The notes below the pieces were generated by a model that was not told where the DNA came from, did no database searches, and worked only from the letters and a program-made list of their open reading frames with translations. Shown one piece after another: positions 57,998 through 64,000 of a stretch of 64,000 nucleotides of DNA. Source of the stretch: Portulaca oleracea (Eukaryota; Streptophyta; Magnoliopsida; Caryophyllales; Portulacaceae); contig CM055875.1 in NCBI GenBank assembly GCA_029582165.1, positions 9,110,001-9,174,000 of the forward strand, written 5' to 3'. Every line of letters begins with the position of its first letter. Position 1 is the first letter of the stretch. A program made the position numbers and the translations under genes.

Positions 57998-58009
57998 GCT
58001 CTGATACCA
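57998..58009 (-). other. Primer binding site of the gypsy element
   Basis: Minus strand TGGTATCAGAGC, complementary to initiator tRNA-Met, three bases from the 5' LTR. Same primer type as the gag-only element. Confidence 0.92.
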
Positions 58010-58012
58010 AAT

Positions 58013-58718
58013 TGATGCATAATGGATCACAAGACAACCAAAATGCCAAGAAAGAACACGGATCAAAAACACAAGTAAGAACTTGCAAGAGATGAATCAG
58101 ATAAGGACCTTTACAATGAACTGAACAGCGGAAACTTGATAGAATTGAGCTTCGAAACTCCTCGGATTGATACAGCCACACCACAATCTTCAAGAGCTCC
58201 TACTCCTCCTTTACACCACCCAAGAATGCTCAATCTTGGATTAGAAGAGAAGATTTCACACGAAAAACCCAAAGGCAATTCGTTTTCTAGCCAAAACTAG
58301 AGAGAAAACAACACATTGTGTTTGTATTTGATTTATTGAATATGAGATAATTGTGTTTACAAGAGACCCAAGAGGTCTATTTATAGGAATAGGAAAACCC
58401 CTCTCTAAAGACACGTCACTCCAACAAGGCCAGCAAGGCCGCGTTACCCTGACAAGGCCCTTTAGGCGACACTACCCGACAAGGCCCTTTAAGCGACACT
58501 TACAACAAAGGCCCTTTTAAAGAAAATACAAACCAAAAATGTACATAAGGAATAACCCTTCCACATAGCTAAATGAACTTCAAGACTCTTGAGATAAGGA
58601 GCTCAAAAGTCCCTTAGTTTTGAAAATATTCGCGATGTAACCACTCGAAACAATCCGCAGCAGACTGATAAGGTCCTTTAGGGCTTCCTCCTGATGCATA
58701 GAAGTATGATATGCATCA
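58013..58718 (-). repeat. 5' LTR of the gypsy element
   Basis: Right LTR, almost identical to 53117-53821. Contains a TATA-like word (TCTATTTATAGG, sense on the plus strand) and the same pair of GGCCCTTT repeats. Confidence 0.93.
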
Positions 58719-58723
58719 GGACC

Positions 58724-58984
58724 GCTGACCTTTGCTTACGCAGGTCTGAAGGAGATAATAAAGGATAAGGGATTTGTGGAGGTGAGGTGGAAAAGAAGGG
58801 AAGAAACAATGGAGGCTCATAATGTTGCCCAGTGCTGCCTTCACACAGACCAAAGGGGAGTGGGGGAGATAGATTAGATGGGGGCTGGGTGGTTGATTTA
58901 ATTTTGCGAAAGTTTCACGCTATGTGTTCAGTGCTTGTATTGCTTTTGTGTGGGTGCTTTGCCCTTTGCAAAAAAAAAAAAAAA
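58724..58984 (+). pseudogene. 3' end of the split LINE with poly(A)
   Basis: After the GGACC duplication the RNase H frame resumes (FVEVRWKRREETMEAHNVAQCCL-like end; Glu-rich WKRREETMEAHN). A short 3' UTR and an A15 tract follow at 58970-58984. Joining 53116 to 58724 gives one LINE of about 2.1 kb. Confidence 0.85.
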
Positions 58985-59056
58985 ATCCTAATAAATTACC
59001 CCACTATCATGGAGACTTCAAATATAACAGGGAATCTAATTAGCATTAAGACGTTA

Positions 59057-59359
59057 TTCTTTTATGCGGTTGGTTGGTTGTGGTTCCACATCGCACAACA
59101 ATTTTCCATATTCCACCACAACCCACCACAACTCATCATAATCTACCATTTCAATAAAAAAAAATTTCATCTCACTTTTTCCCATAAAAAATTTCATCTC
59201 AGTTTTTCAGTTACAATTTCAAATATACCAAACCACTTACAATTATTTACACCACAATATTCCACAATCCACCACAACCTTCAACATTCCACCACAATTT
59301 TCCCCAACTCACCAAAATTTTCAAATTTCCAACACACCGCAACCAACCGCATAAAAGAA
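59057..59359. mobile_element. MITE with about 25 bp TIRs
   Basis: Starts TTCTTTTATGCGGTTGGTTG and ends with the complement (CAACCAACCGCATAAAAGAA). The interior contains repeated CCACCACAA / TTCCACAA words. No clear target duplication, so superfamily is left open. Confidence 0.78.
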
Positions 59360-60001
59360 CATGACCTAAATGACCTTGATCATCACTACCACATATTAAA
59401 CCATATATTTAAATGCATAAGAAAAGTAGAAGGTATCAGTTACTTACAATTCAATGTTTATCCAATATAAAATGCAAATCTATTGAGGACAATGCAATGA
59501 AATGAGTATAGGTTGAATCATCCAAAAAGAGAAAGAGGAGTTGTTAAGAAAGTTCTATATCTTATAGTATTATACATATTTTTCTCACAGAGAAGTATAT
59601 TAGAGATAAGATACAACTATTAATAGTATTTAATTAGCTTGAAAGATTGGAAGAAGCATAAGCATGGCTGGAGGGAGATTTAAGAAATTATGAGTGGAAG
59701 CCACCGATTGAAGAATGTTGGTAAGATAAAGTACAATGGTGAAGATTATTTTTTCATATAATTACCTAACGTATTATTATTTATTTGTGTTTCTTTCACA
59801 TAATTACAAATTTTAATTTTATAAAGAATGCATTTTAATTTTTAAATGTTGTAGTATTTTGATTTTACTTTTGTGGTGTCTTTATCTTGAAAAAAGAAAA
59901 AAATAAGGTATAAATTTTTGTTTATGTGATAGTTAAAAGAAAAATCTTATTTCATATAGCAATTTGATGCAAATTCTCTACCCCTATCCATCTAATTTCA
60001 T
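59360..60001. other. AT-rich sequence, nothing identified
   Basis: No ORF of substance, RNA gene or repeat boundary seen. Confidence 0.5.
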
Positions 60002-60290
60002 ATAAAAAAAGGAAAATTGGATTCTGATAATATGAACTTTTGGCCATATCAGACTAAATAGTATGAACTTTCAATTTGGTGCTAATTAAATACGAACTGT
60101 TTCCCCATGTTAGTCTGGATAGTACGCCACCGAGTTAAGTTTAACTTAACTCGGTGGCGGGATGACGTGACAGTCGGAGGAATATGTTGGCTTGCCCAGT
60201 TAGCATTGACTTGCTACCTTAGCCTCCCCATCTCTATTCTCTCTCTTCCAACCTCTTTCTCTCTCCTCCCTCTCATCTCCTTCCATTCTT

Positions 60291-60453
60291 CAATTCAACC
60301 ATGGCCATGGCCATGCTTCTTCCTCTCCTCTCTCACTTTCGCTCTCTAATTCATCCTCCTTTCCGCTTTGTTCTTTCTTTCTCTTATCCTCTTCCTTCTT
60401 CTTCTTGTCAGTCTTGGGCTTGCGGGGCTTTCTCCGACCAGATTTGGGCGCCA
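60291..60453 (-). pseudogene. Possible captured 5' gene fragment
   Basis: On the minus strand ATG at 60453 opens about 54 codons of strongly basic, then acidic sequence (MAPKSGRRKPRKPKTDKKKE...), preceded by a leader-like CAATTCTCCACTCTA. The frame runs into the TIR and stops. The start loosely recalls basic nuclear proteins such as histone tails, but I cannot identify it. Confidence 0.3.
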
Positions 60454-61238
60454 TTAGAGTGGAGAATTGAAGACTAGATTTCTGATCTCTCTCTTTCTCT
60501 ATCTCTCTCTTTTGTTTCCCACATTGTCTTGTTTCTTCTTCCTTAAGAATCTCATAATCAAAATTGAGCAGTGAGATTTAACTTCAAAAAAGGGTTCTTT
60601 ACAGAGAGAAAAAAAAAATTAAGAGCAGCACCAACACTACCACACCATCACTATATTCATTCATTCACAACCCCTCTGCAAATCCACCATCTTTCTCTCT
60701 CTAATTTCTCTCTCCTTCTGTGAATTAATCCATACTCAAATTTGAACTCGGAGTACATATTACCCAGATCATAAGAACCCTAGTTCCTTTTTCTGGCTTC
60801 TGAGCTAAGTTTTTCGTTAGTTGCTCGTTTATGAAGCCACCTTGGCCGTGTTTGATTCATCTGGTTAATGAACCAATCCTTGATTTCTTTCATTTTGATT
60901 AAATTTGCCAAAAATTTGCAAATTTTTGATCTGGGTGTTTGAGATTTTCGATGGGTAGTGATGAGATTGTATCCCCAAGTGAAGTGGGGAGTAGGATTTT
61001 GTTGGGTGGTTTTGTGTTTTAGATGTGAAAAGTGATCCAATGTTTGAGTATAATTACTTTATTGGAATGGATTTGAAATATGGATTTTGTTTTTATTGCT
61101 CAGATCTTGATATATAGAGCTTGATGGATTTGTCATTAAGGTGTTCAACGAAGTGATTGACTAAAGCATATGAATGATTTTGTTAGTTAATTCAATGATT
61201 TGGTTAAGTGGTGGAAATGATTTTGAATTTGTACATGC

Positions 61239-61269
<31 letters not shown>

Positions 61270-61322
61270 AAGAAGAAGAAGAAGAAGAAGAAGAAGAAGA
61301 AGAAGAAGAAGAAGAAGAAGAA
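61239..61322. repeat. (AAG)n microsatellite
   Basis: About 28 AAG units. The opposite strand would read as a run of Leu codons, which is not a real protein. Confidence 0.95.
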
Positions 61323-61642
61323 TTAGGAACAAAAAGGAGGAGAAGCCATAGCCATGGCCATGGCCTTCTCTAGTGGTTCGAAGAAGAGGAGGGGGAGGAG
61401 AGAGAATGAAAAGGAGAAAAGGTGATGTGGACAATTTAAATGTTGACTAGGTACATAATAAAGTCAAAATATATTCATCCGGACGCCACATCATTTCGCC
61501 ACCGAGTTAAGACTTAACTCGGTGTCGTACTATTCAGACTACCATGGGGTAAAAGTTTGTATTAATTAGCACCAAATCGAAAATTCATATTATTTAGTCT
61601 TATATGGCCAAGAGTTCATATTATTAAAATCCAATTTCTCTA

Positions 61643-62090
61643 AAAAAAAAATTAAAAAAATTCCTCAAAAGCTACAACGTTAGACTCTTACAAAGGTTTA
61701 ATTTGTTTCTATATATTTTCTTCCCTTTATTTTTTTTTCCTTCCCTAATCTTTTGATATGTATTTCAAATTTCCTTTAACAGAATATTACCCTCATGTGA
61801 TGTCGTCAATACATGAATAGAAACTTTTCTTAAGAAAAAAAATTCCTCAAAAGCTGCAACGAAATTTTCTCATATGGACAAAAACTAATTTATATTTCAA
61901 ACGAAATTTATTACCCTTTAACAGAAGATCTATACATAGTAAAAAGAGCCTTGTTCCAAGAGATGGACGAAAAATTTGTTTGAAAACTGGGCTGGATTGT
62001 ACGTTGGGCTGGGAGCCTCCTGGGCCTAATGGGTCGGGTTGTGGGTAAGTAAAAAAATGAGTTGCGGCTGAAAATCACTTAGTTACGCCG
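61643..62090. other. AT-rich sequence with a short direct repeat
   Basis: The phrase AATTCCTCAAAAGCTxCAAC occurs at about 61660 and 61842, 180 bp apart. Otherwise nothing is identified. Confidence 0.5.
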
Positions 62091-62360
62091 CTTCACCTCC
62101 GTCCCCCTCCTCCGTCAGCGCTCAGGTTCTCCGCCACGCCGCCGTATGAACCGCCTCGCCAGCACCAGCCGCCATAGTATGCGGGAGCCTTCCATGGCCG
62201 TCAGGGAGACCGCCGCCCAGGAGATTGAAGGCCGCCGGGTCGACTGGGCTTACTGTTCCCCCGTCGTCACCTGGAACTCCGGCTTCGTCGCTGCCGCTGC
62301 TGCCGCACTCCTTGTCAGTCATGCCGACGATCACCAAATAGTCCGATCAGTAAAACTCAG
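62091..62360 (+). other. GC-rich exon-like segment of unknown identity
   Basis: Sharply more GC-rich than its surroundings. An ATG at 62146 opens a frame (MNRLASTSRHSMREPSM...) that stays open past a possible donor AACTCAG/GTTTTT at 62360. I do not recognise the peptide. Splicing it to the SUMO exon at 62770 does not keep the SUMO frame. It could be a first exon or a shuffled fragment. Confidence 0.35.
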
Positions 62361-62769
62361 GTTTTTTTTTATTCTTAACTATATCATTTTCTTTTGTGTT
62401 TAGGGTTTGTGTAACTTGTTCCTCAATCTGTCGTTTTCTCAGTTTCATTCATTGAGTTGAATCTTTCAAATGATAAATTTTGTTGGAGTTCTTCGTCAAT
62501 CGTCATCAATTCACATTACCAACAACTTCATAGTTCATTTTTGTGTACAGTCAGTTACGTGGCATTTCATTTTTAGCGTTCAAATTTCTTTTTTTAATCA
62601 TTTACCTCATTGGGGTGTCTGTATTCTATTAAATGTGTTTTCTTTTTCTCGTTGGTCCCAAATTGACATGAATTGGTGTTCTGATTGATAAATTTGTTGC
62701 AAGTATGGTTCCTTGAATGCTAAGAAAGTGTTTTTGATATTTTAATGTTTGAATTTGGGGTGTTTATAG

Positions 62770-62985
62770 GATGGCAATGAGGTGTGCTTCCGAATCAAGA
62801 GATCCACCCAACTGAAGAAGCTTATGAATGCCTACCATGACCGACAATCACAGGAGTTCAACTCGATTACTTTCTTATTTGATGGACGTCGACTTCGGGC
62901 AGAGTAAACTCCTGAAGAGTTGGAAATGGAGGATGGTGACGAGATAGATGCAATGCTGCACCAGACAGGAGGCACTACTATTTGA
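62770..62985 (+). pseudogene. SUMO (small ubiquitin-like modifier) exon with a premature stop
   Basis: After an acceptor-like TTTATAG the sequence reads [20 protein letters not shown], continues through [16 protein letters not shown], meets an in-frame TAA at 62905, then resumes TPEELEMEDGDEIDAMLHQT and ends GGTTI-stop. This covers the whole beta-grasp core after the first SUMO exon, including the C-terminal Gly-Gly. The expected N-terminal exon (ending near KVKGQ) is not found upstream. One base change (CAA to TAA) would explain the stop. SUMO is conjugated to Lys residues of nuclear proteins; this copy cannot make the mature form. Confidence 0.88.
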
Positions 62986-63660
62986 TCAGTATTGTGACAA
63001 CACTATAGATTGGGAGGAACCTTAGATGTGTTGCAAATGAAGTTACAATATGGTAATGGCAACAAGGCATTTTGTCCGACATAGGTAGAGAAATCAAGTT
63101 GAAAGTGGTTTATATATCCCACCACACTTAGTAGTATTAAATAAGTGTGAAGGGGTGTTTTATGGAGGAGGGTATGGCTTGGGAGTCCACACACGCGCGC
63201 GCACCGCCGCCGCCCGCCTGTCCGGCCGATCCGGTCACGGTCACAGTCACGGTCACGGGACACGGGTCATGGTTCTTTTTATAGCCAGCCCGGGTGGGAA
63301 CTAGCCGTTGCCCAACGGCCATTTTGCCCAGCCAATGGTAGGCTTCTAAGCCTATAGATTGAGCTCCTCCATGGCTGAAAATAACACACCAACATCTTCT
63401 TCTTCTCTTCATCTTCTACATCCACTTCCATTAATATTTTCTGGGCAATCAATTTTAACATACTCCAAGTTCTTAGCCTTGAGTGCACAAGTCTAAGAGC
63501 TAGCTGAGTTAACCTTGGGGAGTGACCGGCAATATCGATTGTCACCTAGGTCTTGCCGCAATCGCTTTCAAGGCAGTGGTTTATCCACGACTCAGTTCTG
63601 ATTCCGAAATCAGCAGCCTTGATTCAATTATTTCCAACAATTTGAAAGCGATTGTTATCA
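62986..63660 (+). other. Leader or LTR sequence before the copia gag
   Basis: Contains a GC-rich patch with (CG)n and GTCACG repeats (63190-63260), a TATA-like TTTTTATAGCC at about 63274, a CTTCTT tract and an untranslated stretch up to the ATG. It probably belongs to the 5' LTR and leader of the element, but no LTR boundary or primer site is secure. Confidence 0.4.
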
Positions 63661-64000
63661 ATGGCTGCTCCACAAAAATCTCTCACTGAAATCTACAGAG
63701 TCGAGCCTTTCGATGGGACTAATTACAAACGTTGGTCTCAAAAATTGCTTTTATGTCTGGAGAAAATGGAGATTGATTATGTACTATCATCTCCACATCT
63801 CAACGATCCAAATGCTCCACCGCCACAGTATGATCCTGAGAGAACGCCTACTGCGCCAACAACTCCACTCATCCCACTCGATGAAATCGCCAAGAAGAAA
63901 CTGGAGAAAGATAACAAAACAGCTCGAAGTTACATTCTCACCAGTATGACAAATCCATTGTTTGATTTGTATGTCATTTTCAAGACTGCCAAAGCAATAT
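63661..64000 (+). CDS. Ty1/copia-type gag, 5' part (runs off the window)
   Basis: ATG at 63661 opens a frame with no stop through the window end, 113 codons. The start MAAPQKSLTEIYRVEPFDGT with NYKRWSQKLLLCLEKMEIDY is the usual opening of copia gag (DUF4219/UBN2-like), where FDGxNYxxW leads the domain. A Pro/Thr-rich insert (NAPPPQYDPERTPTAPTTPL) and KTARSYILTSM follow. Gag packages element RNA in virus-like particles. Whether pol follows cannot be seen. Confidence 0.8.
   Translation, partial: MAAPQKSLTEIYRVEPFDGTNYKRWSQKLLLCLEKMEIDYVLSSPHLNDPNAPPPQYDPERTPTAPTTPLIPLDEIAKKKLEKDNKTARSYILTSMTNPLFDLYVIFKTAKAI

Larger units (their letters stand above)
53117..58718 (-). mobile_element. Ty3/gypsy element with near-identical LTRs, nested in a LINE
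   Basis: LTRs of 705 and 706 bp (53117-53821, 58013-58718) start TGATGCATAATGG and end ATATGCATCA. A 5-bp duplication GGACC lies at 53112-53116 and 58719-58723. The initiator-Met primer site is at 57998-58009. Gag-protease and RT-RNase H-integrase are coded on the minus strand. By eye the two LTRs differ at about two places (C/T near 53369/58265; one G indel near 53775/58672), so the insertion is young. Confidence 0.94.
60011..61640. mobile_element. Long-TIR Mutator-like element with a gene-like interior
   Basis: Starts GGAAAATTGGATTCTGATAA and ends with the complement (CCAATTTCTC). Inverted similarity extends about 350 bp from each end, including CCACCGAGTTAA...TTAACTCGGTG hairpins at 60126-60159 and 61498-61530 and CCATGGCCATGGCC-type words near 60301 and 61352. 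A-rich 8-9 bp words (TAAAAAAA) flank it on both sides. The interior (60360-61240) is leader-like and contains a minus-strand ATG frame at 60453 and an AAG microsatellite. Terminus and length suggest a Mutator-like element, possibly one that captured host sequence. Confidence 0.72.

Noticed and set aside
58832..59470. 212-codon plus-strand ORF
   Set aside because: Runs through the LINE 3' UTR, its poly(A) (Lys run) and a MITE; a chance frame.
61204..61434. Minus-strand ORF with a run of about 27 Leu codons
   Set aside because: It is the translation of an AAG/CTT microsatellite inside a TIR element; no start context or domain supports it.
62146..62985. One gene joining the GC-rich ORF at 62146 to the SUMO exon
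   Set aside because: Splicing at the visible donor (62360) and acceptor (62769) puts the SUMO exon in the wrong frame, and the upstream peptide does not resemble a SUMO N-terminus.
63713..63949. 78-codon plus-strand ORF
   Set aside because: It is in another frame of the copia gag ORF that starts at 63661 and has the recognisable FDGTNYKRW opening.

Overview
The window is nuclear DNA from a flowering plant, most likely a eudicot. The evidence is AT-rich sequence with GT-AG introns, one intact plant-specific gene, and a dense layering of plant transposable elements (L1-type LINEs, Ty1/copia and Ty3/gypsy elements, hAT, Mutator-like and Stowaway-like MITEs, Helitron ends). I cannot name the species. 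All calls come from reading the sequence; no database search was run.

Layout. About 0.4-5.1 kb: an L1-type LINE with intact ORF1 and broken ORF2, bordered by (TA)n. 5.1-8.5 kb: two members of a Mutator-like MITE family, a small hairpin MITE and a Helitron 3' end. 8.58-14.13 kb: a 5.5 kb non-coding element with about 550 bp inverted ends, filled with degenerate repeats of a GTCCAC-type motif. 14.2-15.6 kb: a decayed Ty1/copia 3' part with one short LTR. 16.1-17.1 kb: two MITEs and a Helitron end. 18.1-26.7 kb: the only apparently functional gene, a PMIR1-like (PLASTID MOVEMENT IMPAIRED1-RELATED) gene with a non-coding first exon, a six-codon uORF and two coding exons. Its second intron is filled with mobile elements. 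28.6-31.3 kb: a broken hAT transposase and a solo LTR. 31.9-34.5 kb: a 5'-truncated LINE, a tandem repeat and Helitron-like ends. 34.7-39.6 kb: a second large inverted-repeat element with a GTGTGCAAA-type array, invaded by two MITEs and a 2.3 kb solo LTR.

39.9-47.2 kb holds a gag-only copia-type element arranged LTR-gag-LTR-gag-LTR and bounded by one 5-bp target duplication. 48.2-50.6 kb is a Ty3/gypsy gag and LTR remnant; the LTR carries an hAT-type MITE with a perfect 8-bp duplication. 51.2-59.0 kb is a 5'-truncated LINE split by a young gypsy element with nearly identical LTRs, frameshifts in RT and an in-frame loss of the integrase core. 60.0-61.6 kb is a long-TIR element carrying a gene-like fragment. 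62.1-63.0 kb contains a SUMO exon with a premature stop. At 63.66 kb a copia-type gag ORF begins and runs off the window.

There is no operon-like cooperation. One host gene sits in a gene-poor region whose structure was built by repeated, often nested insertions. Target-site duplications let most of the insertion order be read: gypsy into LINE; MITE into LTR; MITE and solo LTR into a larger TIR element; solo LTR beside hAT; tandem gag element into a leader-like sequence.
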